DNA of 64,000 nt from Calliopum simillimum. Taxonomy: Eukaryota > Arthropoda > Insecta > Diptera > Lauxaniidae. Positions within the stretch are counted from its first letter, which is position 1. Every line of letters starts with the position of its first letter. The position numbers were made by a program, and so were the translations under genes. Positions 1-10,972 of the stretch are shown here, one piece after another. The notes beneath the pieces are model-generated. The model was not told the DNA's origin and ran no database searches. It worked only from the letters and a program-made list of their open reading frames with translations. The stretch spans positions 37,694,245-37,758,244 of the forward strand of contig OX638372.1 in the NCBI GenBank assembly GCA_951812925.1, read 5' to 3'.

Positions 1-90
1 TATTAAACACTTAGGTGATAAATACTATGCAATTTTTGTAGATACAAGTTTTTGTTAAAATAAAATGTTTTATTGTTCCATAACCCCTAG

Positions 91-821
91 CAGAGTATAA
101 GAACAATTGCTTATATGGGGAGTGCCACGCCCTCTTTGACTTTACCTAGATTTTGCGCAGAGCTTGCATTTATTGCCCTGAGTGTTTGAGTAATATTCGG
201 TAAGGGTTTCTTAAAAAAATCTTTCAGTGTAGCATTTTCAAACTTTCGCTTGTATGGGAGGTGCCACGCCCTCTAGTCCTAATGCGCCTACTTTTTGCTC
301 AGAGTTCGCAATTAATGCTCTTAGTACTTGCGTGAAATTTGGTTGGATTATCTCAAAAAACGCTTTCAGTATAACATATTGAAACTTTTGTTTATATGGG
401 AGGTGCCACGCCTTCTAGTCCGAATTCACCTAATTTTTGCTCAGAGCTTGTACTTACTATCCCTAGTATTTATGTGTATTTTGCTTCTGTTATTGCAAAT
501 AATGCTGTTATTATTGCATTTTGAATATATTTTTTGTATGGGCGATAGGCGTATTTGTTGACCGATTTCGCTCATTTTCAATCCCCCGAGCTAGCTTTTA
601 CGACAGAGGAAGAAAACAAATTTCATTGAAATATGTCGTTCAGTTTTCCCAAAAATTGTATTTCCACGCACACCCAGCCAGCCACCCAGCCAGACGGACG
701 GACATGGCTATATCGACTCAGGAGGTGACGCTGATCAAGAATGTATATACTTTTCCATACCTGCCACGCCTCCTTCTCTGCGTTACAAACGGAAGGACAC
801 CTGGGTGTAGGGTATAAAAAT
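91..821 (+). repeat. INE-1/DINE-1-like dispersed repeat, copy 1
   Basis: A block of about 140 bp, containing TATGGGAGGTGCCACGCC and then a run ending in CTCAAAAAACGCTTTCAGT, is repeated three times (motif at about 114, 252 and 395). It is followed by CAGCCAGCC repeats, GACGGACATGGCTATATCGA, and an end reading ACCTGGGTGTAGGGTATAAA. The order (GCCACGCC blocks, GACGGACATGGCTA block, GGTATA end) matches the Drosophila INE-1/DINE-1 non-autonomous Helitron as I know it. The same modules recur at 6268-7018, 14994-15444 and 58673-59010. No Rep/helicase ORF is present. The Helitron assignment is by resemblance only; the repeat itself is directly visible. Confidence 0.75.
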
Positions 822-1009
822 GTAGAAAATTAATGGCTATCAAAGACTTGGGTAGAATTACTACCAATAGTTTAGTGGTTTTTAAGATAAGTAAAAAAAC
901 TGTAAGAAAACACAGATTTTTGTCGCTAAGACTTTCATTCAAGCCCCGGGCGGGCTTTTGATCAAAACTAAGCATGCAGTCTTTGTTTTAAGACCTTCTT
1001 CTATGATAA

Positions 1010-1299
1010 CACAGGCCCACAAAAAAAAAAAAAGTACCCTGCGCGAAAGATCAGACCACCTGAACTTTATGTTTTCGGGGTCGCTGAATCCAAATATGGT
1101 CCCAGAATAGCGAAGTTGGTTCGGGTTTTTTCAGAAATCAAAAATAAAGCTGAAAATTAGAGATTTTTCCTGGTTTCTGAAAAAACGCGAACCAACTTCG
1201 CTAATCTGACACTATATTCGGGTTCAGCGACCCCGAAAACATAAAGTTCCAGTGGTCTGATCTTTCGCGCAGGGGACTTTTTTTTTTTTTTTGCCTGTG
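1010..1299. mobile_element. Palindromic MITE, CACAGGC-ended, first of two abutting copies
   Basis: The left arm runs from CACAGGCCCAC through an A-run, CCTGCGCGAAAGATC and TTTTCGGGGTCGCTGA. The right arm returns the same sequence inverted and ends GCCTGTG at 1299. The whole 290 bp is therefore one long hairpin with a small centre near 1155. It contains no coding capacity. It abuts the next copy base to base (CCTGTG|CACAGG). No clear target duplication is visible at the outer ends, so the superfamily is not assigned. Confidence 0.85.
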
Positions 1300-1601
1300 C
1301 ACAGGACTACAAAAAAAAAAAATTTCCTGCGCGAACGATCTGACCACCTGAACTTTATGTTTTCGGGGTCGCTGAGTCCGAATATGGTGTCAGAATAGCG
1401 GTGTTGGTTCGAGTTTTTTCACAAATCGGAAATAATGCTGAAAAAAATCTCAAATTTTTCAGCACAATTGTTGATTTCTGAAAAAATGCGAACCAACTTC
1501 GCCATTCTGGCACCATATTCGGTTTCAGCGACCCCGAAAACATAAAGTTCAGGTGGTCAGATCTTTCGCGCAGGGTACTTTTTTTCTTTTGTGGGCCTGT
1601 G
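1300..1601. mobile_element. Palindromic MITE, CACAGGC-ended, second abutting copy
   Basis: This is a second full copy (302 bp) of the element at 1010-1299, in direct contact with it. It starts CACAGGACTAC and ends GTGGGCCTGTG, with arms meeting near 1450. Point differences between the two copies (for example AATCCAAATATGG versus AGTCCGAATATGG) show they are diverged duplicates, not a very recent tandem. Both share the GCGCGAAAGATC and CGGGGTCGCTGA segments in both arms. Confidence 0.85.
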
Positions 1602-1650
1602 TAATTTTTAATGCACTCCTTTTTTTATTTGAATTTTGCTGCACCCTAAT

Positions 1651-1816
1651 ATGTATGTCCTCGATCTAGATAAAAAATATTTTTACAGTATAAAGTCTGG
1701 CTTATTGGTTAGAGGGTTTTTAAAATTTGATTTATAGCCATGCATTCCTGCCTCTAGCTCATTTACCAGACTTTATATTTTAAAAATATTTTGTATTTGG
1801 GTCGAAGACATTTAGG
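1651..1816. mobile_element. Short palindromic MITE, GTCCTCGAT family, copy 1
   Basis: Inverted arms: GTCCTCGATCTAGATAAA followed by AGTATAAAGTCTGG on the left, and CCAGACTTTATATT followed by TTGGGTCGAAGAC on the right. A second copy lies at 62681-62887 with the same internal order. No ORF is present. The family is unassigned. Confidence 0.7.
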
Positions 1817-2127
1817 TATAACATAATCAAATATTACTAAAGTCGTAAACATTAAAATTTTTTTCCTTGTAAAAACCCCGATTTACATAATTTTTCGGAA
1901 AAATTGGGAGAATCTATTTTGATGTATTGTTTAGGGCAAAATTCTCTATCGATTGGTATTGGTTTTATGACGTCTCCTGAAAAATATCAGTTAAAATTTT
2001 CCAGTTTGCAATTTATATACACTACAGACATTGGAAACATTTTGTTTATTTTTTTGTTAAATTTAGAACCGTTTGTGGCCATACTTAAACTTGATGGGTA
2101 ACGGTGTGCCTATGCATTCAGAAGTAA
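1817..2127. other. AT-rich spacer, nothing recognised
   Basis: There are no repeats shared with the rest of the window, no recognisable coding sequence and no RNA gene. A short open frame at 1904-2101 has no recognisable motif and its composition matches the spacer. Confidence 0.5.
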
Positions 2128-2132
2128 TTTAA

Positions 2133-2839
2133 GGGGACATTCGCCTTTGCAATTAAAAACAAAAAACACTTTTTAAAAATTTTATTATGAAAAAACTATT
2201 ATATTTATTGACAAAATTTCTTTTGGACATTGTTAAATATTGTCTAAAATATATGAACATTTTTTTTTTATTTTGAGTTTCCCTTGGCTGCTGTAGAGGG
2301 CGTCATCCAAAATTCACTTTTCAAACTGGTAGGAAATTTTTCTCCGAATCTACTCGACCGATTTTAAAAAACCGAAGAGCATTCGATTACTCATAGAAAA
2401 TATTAAACAATTACCCTCAGAAAGTTTTAAAAAATACCACCCCCTTTTTTTACGGTGGTGACCTACCCTCAAAAAATGTCACTTTTTCGCATTTTTCATA
2501 AATATTCATATGTACAAAAATTTCAAAATATAAAAAAGTATGAATTTTAGAGGCTTATTGTATAGTTTTGAGTCTCAAAAATAAAATCCATTTTGAATTT
2601 TTCAAAAATCTGTTACCGGAGGTCTTCAACATTTCCTACCGTTTAAAAAGTAACTTTTGGATGACGCCCTCTACAGCAGCCAAGGGCAACTAAAAATAAA
2701 AAAAAAAAAAAATTTTTCATATATTTTAGACAATATATAACAATGTCCAAAAGAAATTTTGTCAATAAATGTAATAGTTTTTTCATAATAAAATTTTTAA
2801 AAGTGTTTTTTTTTTTCAATTACAAAGGAGAATGTCCCC
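2133..2839. mobile_element. Palindromic MITE with TTTAA flanks
   Basis: The ends GGGGACATTCGCCTTTG and CAAAGGAGAATGTCCCC are inverted, and each is flanked by TTTAA (2128-2132 and 2840-2844). The arms are about 215 bp. They include GACAAAATTTCTTTTGGACA and TTGGCTGCTGTAGAGGGCGT on the left, and their inversions on the right, around a non-palindromic core at about 2345-2620. The TTTAA/TTAA flank would suit a piggyBac- or Kolobok-type target, but the GGGG end is not the piggyBac CCC end, so the superfamily is left open. Confidence 0.8.
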
Positions 2840-2844
2840 TTTAA

Positions 2845-4100
2845 TTGTTTACTCAATCCAAATGTATGTTCCTTCAAATTCCGTTTTGTTTTGCAATGTA
2901 ACTGTAATTTATTTAACACATAACCATTATTAACTGACAAGGCAGGCATAACTGTACGCATAACTAAAAGTTCTTAATTCGTTTTTAATGTCAGCGGCGT
3001 TAAAATTTCCAATCCAATCGAATCGAATCGAAAACACCATGATATCCAATCCAATAAATGTCTGAATCTGTAACGCGTCATTTTGTGATTTTGCGATTTT
3101 GCAGAATTTGAGCAGACAACAAGTGAATTATCGTCACATTTAATTGGACATCAATTGGCAATAAATTGCGAACAAAACAAAAAGCGATAGATAACAAACA
3201 ACACAGTTCGAATGAGATCAAACAGCCAGTCGTTTAGTTCCAATAAAATGTGGGGGAGGTGGGATGAGACTTCGCAATGTCATTGTTTTTTTTTTTTTTA
3301 ATTTTTGTTCCTTTAAAGCTTTCATGTCTTTTGCGCTTTTTATGCTTCCGATAATACTCTCAGATGCGTCTGACTGAAACGCGTAGTATGGTATCAATAC
3401 TTAAGCTACAAGTTAAACAAAGTGACTGAAGAATTGAGAAAATAACTTATGTTTATTTTTTTTGCACTTACAGCGTTATTAGATCGAATCTCAAAAATTA
3501 TAAATAAAACATCCTCTTTCTTTATCTAAATCATAAAGCATCCACATAACTCGTGACCGGTCTTAAATTCTCTACAGCCATTTCTCGATTCATGTATGTA
3601 TTTTTTGTTTCAGAGGTTGATTCCGCAATATCTTCGGACGGTATCATTTCTGCTAAGGCAATAATTCTAGCACGATGCAGATCAAGATAAAAAAACCTTA
3701 AAAATGCGAATAGGGCTCACTCTTCCAAACTGACCAACGATATTTCCCGCCTACTCTTTGAGTGAAATCCACAAGCCAATACTGGACATGATGGACCAAA
3801 ATACACAGTTTGAGAAGAAAAAAATCCCAGCATCGAATATGGCGATATGCTTCCTAAATATTCGATGAAAAATTTGTCGATGCAAATTTATTTACATCTA
3901 GTTTCATGTTGTTAAGCTCAGCACTTACAACAAATTTCAAAAGAATGGTTAGCTAGTTTTCCTATCTTGATAAATCAGAACACATAGAAAGAATTATAAC
4001 TTCTTATTTTTACAACACTAAAATTTTTTAAAACACTCTTACTGTGACTCTGCAAAAGAAATTGTTATCGATTTTACGAATTATGTTGGAAATAAAGCAA
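2845..4100. other. Single-copy-looking AT-rich DNA
   Basis: I see no coding exon, RNA gene or window-wide repeat. A short TCGAA run (about 3018-3035) and a T-run near 3285 are the only low-complexity spots. Stop codons are frequent in all frames. Confidence 0.5.
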
Positions 4101-4181
4101 CCCAGTGTGCCAGACGGTTTGGATCGTTATGGATCCGTAACGGATAAAAAAGCGGAGATATGAATCGTCTGGCACACTGGG
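4101..4181. repeat. 81 bp hairpin with 16 bp perfect inverted ends
   Basis: CCCAGTGTGCCAGACG at 4101-4116 is perfectly inverted at 4166-4181, with a 49 bp spacer containing GGATCGTTATGGATCC. It could be a tiny MITE or a structured element. No target duplication is obvious (GCAA versus AAAA flanks). Confidence 0.7.
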
Positions 4182-6267
4182 AAAATATAAACATATATAG
4201 TCATGCATTTTTATTTCCGTGTGCTATAAAGTGATGCTTTGAAGAATTTGTCTGCATTGGCAATGCGATACGCAAAGAAATAAATTTGAGCACACTCAAA
4301 AGGATGGAATGAAAAACATTATTTTTTTTATTTACAAAAAGTCTTCATTATTTACGGTAAAGTAGTAGCTCAAAGGGTTTTTATTGAAAAAGTAAGGAAA
4401 CTTTTGCATATTCAGTCTATGCAGGCATATTTTGGATGACTGGCAGCTTGGGAAAAATATAATTTTCATCGTTTAAGGCTGTAGAAAAACACATGATTAC
4501 TCAAGAACTTGCAAAATTTTAAGCACCAACCCTGTAGGACCGGCGGAGACAAATGACTGAATAGTCCCATCTTTGGTCTAGTTATTTTGTAAGTAGTCCA
4601 AAATGGACTACACCTAAAACTAGAACAAACTCCCTAAAAGCTATTAATTGTAACAAAAATGGTTCAAATGTAATGCATAATCCGTCATTAGCACTAAAAG
4701 AAGTCCAACTGGGTATCGATCATAACGTTACTGACTATGTAGTGTTTAGTAGTTCGTCCACTGTAATGAAGAGCAATCGATAGTGTATCGGTCAAATAAC
4801 TTGCGCTGCGTGGAGAGATTCGAGTTCAAAACCTTTACTCGGTAATTCTCAATTCCAGCCTTTAAATTTCTATTGATTAAATACAATTCATCTGAAGATT
4901 TATTGGAGTGGAAAATGAGGTATTAAATAACAATAAATAAAAAAAATACTGTTCACCTGTACTGGGATTCGGACTTGATATATAATTCTCGGAAGTATTG
5001 AACAAACTCTTAAGCACGTCGTCGGCTGTAGAATCTTCTGATGGTTTTGTGTGAAATTTATATTTAAATCAAAAATTGTCTATTTGTAATGAGCAAAGAC
5101 AAAATTGCACTTTTTCTGGTCTGGAAGGATTAAATGAAATTAAATCTTAATTTATGAAAAAAAAAAAAAAAAAAAAAATTACTTTGAGTCTGGCTTGGCT
5201 TGCAGTTTTCTTCACCACTATAATCTGTAATTTTTTGACACTATAAATAACTAATCTCTATCGCACCCGTTACTTTTTTACATCAAAAATTTAAAATTTT
5301 TTGAAAATAGTGTGGTCTGTCCTTATGGCTCTTTTTGGAACTTTTTTTTTCAAAAGAAATGGGTTGAGGTGTTCTATAAAAACAATCTATGGACAATTTT
5401 ATTAGAGTTAGGTTAATAAGAGAAATGCTTAAAACTTAAGAAAAATAAGTGAAAAATTTAATAAAATGCAATAAATGAGAAGCCAAAAAAATTTTTTTAT
5501 TCGTCATATTTTTTGTAGTTTTTGTACTTTTTCACTCCGTATTCTAAACTTTTCAGCATTTGTTGCCTTTTGTTTCCCCTAATAAAATTTTTCTTAGAAT
5601 ATTTCAGGAAATTTTTTTACAGAAATCTTTTGAAAAACGAATGTTTTCATCCACCTTTCGGCAGATTTCCGCAAAAAAATTTTGAGAAAAAAACATTTAT
5701 TTTTGGGAAACTAAATTTTTAAGATTTTTCAAAACATGGCCGTCATTTCGTCAATATTCTTATGATTTATATAGGATATATTGTTTTTTTTTTTGTATAC
5801 CTTGTAGTTTCTAAGCAATGGAAGTTATATCCTTCTGCTTTGAAATTTTTGTTTTTGGCCACCTAGTGGGTGTAGAACAGAGCACATGATAAAGTTAAGC
5901 AAATTGTCACGTGACTTTTTAGAAAAAAAAATTCTCATGGCTCTCACAACCATTTAGCGCAAAACAAATCTTCTACAAAACCTTTGTTTTTCATCCACCT
6001 TACTGTATAAAAAAATAATAAAAAAATATATGATTTTTCGCAAAAACACTACTATGACACTCTGAAGTTCGATGCCCTATACTTGAAAAATTTTTTTTTT
6101 ACACAAAACTAATAATGAGGAATCTCCATACTGAGCACTTAGAACAGCATTGTGAATTTTTATAAAAATCTAAAAACTCAACTGCAAATTTGGAAAAATT
6201 TGAGCTGGAAAGCGTCTGAATAAAAAACTAGTAAGGGTGTTACCTTTGGTCTGGTCAAACATTAAAT
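4182..6267. other. AT-rich DNA with a long A-run
   Basis: No gene is recognised. An uninterrupted run of more than 20 A lies at about 5155-5179. A segment near 4780-4860 contains GATTCGAGTTC, which weakly resembles a Pol III B box, but no A box or fold supports a tRNA or SINE. The open frame at 5522-5722 is low-complexity Phe/Lys sequence with no motif. Confidence 0.45.
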
Positions 6268-7018
6268 ACCCTACACAGCAGTATTTTGAAAATTTTGCTT
6301 ATATGGGAGGTGCCACGCTCTCTTGTCCGTATTCACCAAGTTTTTTTCAGCGCTTGCATTTGTAGTTCTTAGCATTTGAGAGAAATTTGGTTGGATAAAT
6401 CTCAAAAAACGTTTTCAGTGAAGCGTTTTGAAGCTTTTGCTTATATGGGAGGTGCCACACCCTCTTGTACGATTTTATCCAGTTTTTGCTTAAAGCGTGC
6501 ATTTATAATTTTTAGCGTTTGAGTAAAATTTAGTTAGATTGCCTCAAAAAACGTTTTCAGTATAGCGTTTTGAAACTTTTTATTATATGAGAGGAACCAC
6601 GCCCTCTTGTCCGAATTTGCCCAGTTTACTCAAAGCTTGAACTTAAAATTCGTAGTATTTGTGTGTATTTTGGTTGTATTATCATGAAAATACTCCAAAA
6701 GTTGCATTTTGAAGATATTTTTTGTAAGAGTGGTAGGCGTGTCCGTTAACTGATTTCGCTCATTTTCAATCCCCCGGGTTAACATTGACGACGAAGGCTG
6801 TGTACCAAATTTCATTGAGTTATCTTGCTTACTTTCTCCAAAAAATGTATTTCCACACACAGCCAGCCAGCCGGCCAGCCAGACAGACGGACATGGCTAT
6901 ATCGACTCAGGAGGTGGCGCTGATCTAGAATATATATACTTTTCTATATCTGCCACGCCTCCTTCTCTGCATTACAAACGGAAGGACAAAGTGAATATAA
7001 CCTGGGTGTAGGGTATAA
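6268..7018 (+). repeat. INE-1/DINE-1-like dispersed repeat, copy 2
   Basis: Same architecture as 91-821. It begins TACCCTACACAGCAG and has three blocks of about 141 bp with TATGGGAGGTGCCACGC-type cores at about 6302, 6444 and 6585. It then has the CAGCCAGCC run, GACGGACATGGCTATATCGA, and the end TGGGTGTAGGGTATAAA. The start TACCCTACAC and end GTGTAGGGTA are inverted, giving the element short inverted ends. Confidence 0.75.
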
Positions 7019-7455
7019 AAAAAAAATAATTGTGATCAAAAAATATGTTTCTTTTTTAGCCAAAATAGGCCTTCAGTAGAATCATAAGTACTTCATTGGT
7101 TTTTCTCGGAATGAAAAAAAAAAAAAATAAATAAAAAAAAAAAAATAACAAAATGATGCAGATATTGTTCTCAAGAGTCCTTTTAACTTCTGAGTCGGTT
7201 TCAGGATGAATCTGAATTTTGACCCTATCTAACGTTCATGTACATTTTCTTGTGGAGCAAGTTGGAAAAAGTTGTTGATAGCTGAGTACAATTTGTTAAC
7301 AAGAAGAATTTTTTTTGCTTATCTCAATTTTATGGCTCAATAAAATCCATTGTTTTTATTAAGGAATGAAATTTGAAAAAAATAATTTTTTGGACCAGCC
7401 TTATGTACTTGCGTACATATATAATGGTACCAAGAGATAAACAAGCGTATATACG
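7019..7455. other. AT-rich spacer with poly-A patches
   Basis: A-rich runs lie at about 7108-7145. No repeat shared elsewhere, ORF or RNA gene is recognised. Confidence 0.45.
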
Positions 7456-8404
7456 TACATTAGACTGGTGCAGATTATACAAAAAAATTACATTTGCTCG
7501 GAATATTGTGTCCGTGCACCAAAATTTTCATTCTGATGTAAATGAATAAAATTTAAAATTTTCTCCATTTCTGAAAACATTTGATGAACCCGAAACCATC
7601 GTCAAAACCGTGAAATGCTCCTTAATGTGGAAATTTTTTTATAAGTTTATTTTAGTTTTTTTAATCTCCTATCTTTAACTGAAAATATCTCCAAAACTAT
7701 TGGGTGTACAACTTAAAAACCGGAATTTGACGGTGGATGTCCGTACTAACAAATATCGTGAAAGCTCGAACTTTATACATATTTATGTCATTTTGAAGGT
7801 ACATTTGACAGCTGTCAAAATCAGTCAACAAAACAATTTTATCTTGTGTGCATCATTGTTATTTTTCACGATGAATAACTTCGAAAATTGGAGAAAAAGA
7901 CAGCATTTGCGGGGGGGTTCTAGTGGGTCATTTTTTTGCAAAGAAAACAGCTGCCGAAAGTCATCGCATTCTTGTAGAAGTTTATAGGGACTATGCTCCA
8001 GCTGAATCAAGCTGTCGTGAGTGGTTTAAAAGTGGTTATTTTGATGTCGAAGACAAAGAACGTCCTGGTCAGGACCAGCTAGGTGTGATCCATTATGAGC
8101 TGTTGCCAGGTGGCCAAACCATTAATGCTCAATTCCATCGTCAACAATTGATCCAATTGAAGCAGAAAATCCAGGCAGAGCGGCCAACGTATGCGACCAG
8201 ACATGAGTCAATCATTTTCCACCACGATAACGCTCGGCCACATATTGCTGCCCCAGTCAAAAATTACCTGGAAAACAACGGATGGGAAATTTTGCCTCAC
8301 CCGCTTTATAGCCCAGACCTTGCACCATCAGACTACCATTTGTTCCGATCGATGCAGAATGCCCTATCAGGAATACGCTTCACTTAAGTTCAAGATATCG
8401 ATAA

Positions 8405-10153
8405 CACTAGTTTACAAATGATTAAAATTTTTTTTCCCAGCGAATGCCGTTAATCATTTTATATGGAAAATGGGCTGCTGATTCCGAAAATTGCATTTTT
8501 TTTTTTTTATTTCGTGTCGTTTTTGAGATATCGGTCATTTTCGGTTTTTGGACCAAAAAAAAAAGATAGTTCCACTTAAATACAAATAACTCAAGAACTA
8601 ATGTTTGTATTCAAACAAATAATATGTCATATTAAAGGTAATTAAATTACCTACAAATGATACTAACGTTACTTTTTGGCTGGTTTGTTAGTTTCGATGA
8701 AATAAATTGATTTCTGAAAAAAAAGAGTATATTTTTCCGAAAAAATTACAAAAATGTCTAAATCAACTGCAGATTTTTACAAGAAAAAAAAATTTTAAAA
8801 ATCATTTTGTATTTTTATATTATAGTCTATAAATTTGTTAGGCAAATAAAATACTATTTAAGAAAATCGATGGAAAAATGCAAAAGTTGTGTACAATTCA
8901 TTGATAAGTTACCAAAATGCGTTTTCCCCTATTTTTCCGTTTTTTTGTAATAAACTGTTCGAAAATTTGAAACTTTTTGTAAAAGAAATTAGAAAATCCA
9001 AAAAACTCTTAAAGAAGGCATTAAAAGGAAATACCCGTGCCTCGCCGTTTTTCTCTAGCACGTCAGATTTTTTTTTAATCGATTTTTGAAGTTTTTTAAT
9101 CCACTGTACATGAAAAAACAGAAATAACGCATTCTTGTGTTAAATCGATGAATTTAACTATATGATCCTTACATCTGAGGTGTATCATGTCTTCAGCAAA
9201 CTTATGCAGGATACTACGCGGAATATTTTTGTAGACAATTTTAACCCTCTCAAACCCCCACATGTAGGTCAAAATGACCTTCATGTGGGGGTCAAAATGA
9301 CCCACATGTGAGGGTTTTAGAGGGTTAAAATTTTCTACAAAAATATTCCTCGCAGTATCCTGCATAAGTTTACTGAACACATAATACACCTCAGATGTAA
9401 GGATCATATAGTTAAATTCATCGATTTAACAAAAGAATGCGTTATTTCTGTTTTTTCATATACAGTGGATTAAAAAACTTCAAAAATCGATTAAAAAAAA
9501 ATCTGACGTGCTAGAGAAAAACGGCGAGGCACGGGTGTTTCCTTTTAATGCCTTCTTTAAGAATTTTTTGGATTTTCTAATTTCTTTTACAAAAAGTTTC
9601 AAATTTTCGAACAGTTTATTACAAAAAAACGGAAAAATAGGGAAAAACGCATTTTGGTAACTTATCAATGAATTGTATACAACTTTTGCATTTTTCCATC
9701 GATTTTCTTAAATGATATCTTATTTTCTTCACAAATATATAGTTTATGATACAAAAAAAAAAATATTACAAAAAAGTTATGTCTTCTTGAATAAATTTGA
9801 AGTTGAATTTGATTTTTTCTTAATTTTTTCGAAAAAAAAAAATTTTTTTTTTAGAAATCAATTTATTTCACCGAAACTAACGAACCAACCAAAAAGTGAT
9901 GTGGATATCATTTGTAGGTAATTTAATTACCTTTAATATGACATATTATTTGTTTAAATACAAACAATGGTTCTTGAGATATTTGTATTTTAATGGAACT
10001 ATCTTTTTTTTTTGGTCCAAAAACCGAAAATGACCGATATCTCGAAAACGACACGAAATAAAAAAAAAAAAATGCGATTTTCGGAATCAGCAGCCCATTT
10101 TCCACATAAAATGAGTAACGGCATTCGCTGGGAATTTTGGCTGTAAACTAGTG
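8405..10153. mobile_element. 1.75 kb full-length palindromic element with TAA target duplication (level 3)
   Basis: CACTAGTTTACA at 8405 is inverted as TGTAAACTAGTG ending at 10153, and both ends are flanked by TAA (8402-8404, 10154-10156). The intact mariner at 39413-39426 reads ATCGAAAATTGG at this point, which confirms the insertion footprint. The arms are paired end to end around a centre near 9280. Arm identity is uneven: high for the outer 300 bp and the inner 500 bp, low at about 8720-8860 versus 9700-9850. A 3 bp TWA duplication is typical of PIF/Harbinger, but no transposase is present, so that class is inference. Confidence 0.88.
9245..9324. repeat. TTAA-bounded core of the 8.4-10.15 kb palindrome
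   Basis: The centre reads TTAA, CCCTCTCAAACCC, then CACATG and GGTCAAAATGACC units, and back to AGAGGG, TTAA (9241-9328). TTAA plus CCC is the piggyBac end pattern, and the GGGTCA-type subterminal motif resembles the start of the element at 35483. It may be a tiny piggyBac-like MITE at the dyad or simply the natural centre; the sequence cannot separate these. Confidence 0.4.
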
Positions 10154-10670
10154 TAATTGGCTCGATACATTTTTGGCCGCCAAGCCGGCGCAATTTTTTT
10201 GGGATGGAATTCATAAATTGCCTGAAAGATGGGGAAATGTTGTAGCTTCCAATGGACAATACTTTGAATAAAACATATTGTAACATTTTTCCACAATAAA
10301 GCATCAAATTTCGCAAAAAAATTCCGGTTTTTAAGTTGTACACCCAATATAAAGCAAATATATAAATAAATTTCAGATTTGACTTCAGCGGCCAAAAGTT
10401 GAACATATGAATTTTATTATTTTTTCATTTTCAAAATGGTTTCGGGTTCATCAAATGTTCCCTGAAATAGTCCTAATTTGATATAGTGCTTGTTTACATT
10501 AGAATGATACTTTTGGTGACCGGGGAACAAAATTCCGAGCAATATTAATTTTTCCATACATATATGAACCAGTCTAATGTACATGTAGTAAAACACTTGG
10601 CGCACAGTCAAAACGTGTTAAATATTTTATAAAGATTGTTAGACTTTATTTGTTTACCCATATATACCTT

Positions 10671-10720
10671 ACATACATACATACGTATGAATGTAAATAT
10701 ATCTATGTATGTATGTATGT
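10671..10720. repeat. TACA/TATG tetranucleotide microsatellite
   Basis: An imperfect (ACAT)n run turns into an inverted (ATGT)n run about 20 bp later. Confidence 0.85.
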
Positions 10721-10956
10721 CAATATGTGTAAGTGCGCGTCTCAAGTGTTGTGAAGTAGCGATTTTACTACGCGTTTTTATTGAATTTTTTTGTCCATTT
10801 TTATTTATTTATTTCTTTGCTCTCACATGTAAGCTTATGTGTGTATGAGTGCCACACATACACATGGCACTTGTACAAATACACTTAGAAAACAATTTCG
10901 ACACTTTTTTCTTTCCTAAGTGTAATAAAAGTACAAAAAAAAAAAAAGCGCAAAAA

Positions 10957-10972
10957 GACACACACACACACA
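10957..10972. repeat. (CA)n microsatellite
   Basis: A short uninterrupted CA run follows an A-run. Confidence 0.8.

Larger units (their letters stand above)
7870..10271 (+). pseudogene. mariner transposase, decayed, deleted and interrupted
   Basis: The start is taken at the ATG at 7870 (MNNFENWRKRQHLR). A frameshift in the G-run near 7915 moves the frame to GHFFAKKTAAESHRIL. The N-terminal HTH region continues to KERPGQ at about 8075. A deletion then removes the rest of the DNA-binding part and the first catalytic Asp, and joins to YELL. HHDNARPH (second Asp) and YSPDLAPSDYH (third Asp) follow, with 34 residues between the two Asp. A stop occurs after SGIRFT (8385). The palindrome at 8405-10153 interrupts the gene, and the C-terminus resumes at about 10160, ending NGQYFE and TAA at 10271. 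It cannot encode active protein. Confidence 0.88.
7700..10347 (+). mobile_element. mariner (DD34D-type) copy, split by a palindrome (level 2)
   Basis: The inverted ends TTGGGTGTACAACTTAAA and TTTAAGTTGTACACCCAA are each flanked by TA (7698-7699 and 10348-10349). The body holds a decayed transposase gene whose 3' part is separated from the rest by a 1.75 kb palindromic insertion at 8405-10153. Without the insertion the copy is about 0.9 kb, so it is also internally deleted relative to a usual mariner of about 1.3 kb. A sister copy without the insertion is at 38747-39613. Confidence 0.9.
7458..10579. mobile_element. Outer TA-flanked palindromic element (level 1 of a three-level nest)
   Basis: CATTAGACTGGT at 7458-7469 is inverted at 10568-10579, and both ends are followed by TA (7456-7457 and 10580-10581), as in Tc1/mariner-type insertion. 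The arms continue inward with GCTCGGAAT and AACATTTGATGAACCCGAAA on the left and their inversions on the right, up to about 7690 and 10350. The interior is replaced by a mariner at 7700-10347. Removing that insertion leaves an element of about 470 bp with no ORF. Confidence 0.85.

Noticed and set aside
4780..4960. GATTCGAGTTC and GGGATTCGGACTTG, looking like tRNA T-arm/B-box words
   Set aside because: No A box at the right distance, no cloverleaf, no acceptor pairing visible.
8889..9668. Mirror ORFs of 66 and 62 codons (FPFFCNKLFENLKLFVKEIR) in both arms of a palindrome
   Set aside because: Same sequence read from each arm. No motif, low complexity, and no longer copy to support a real protein.
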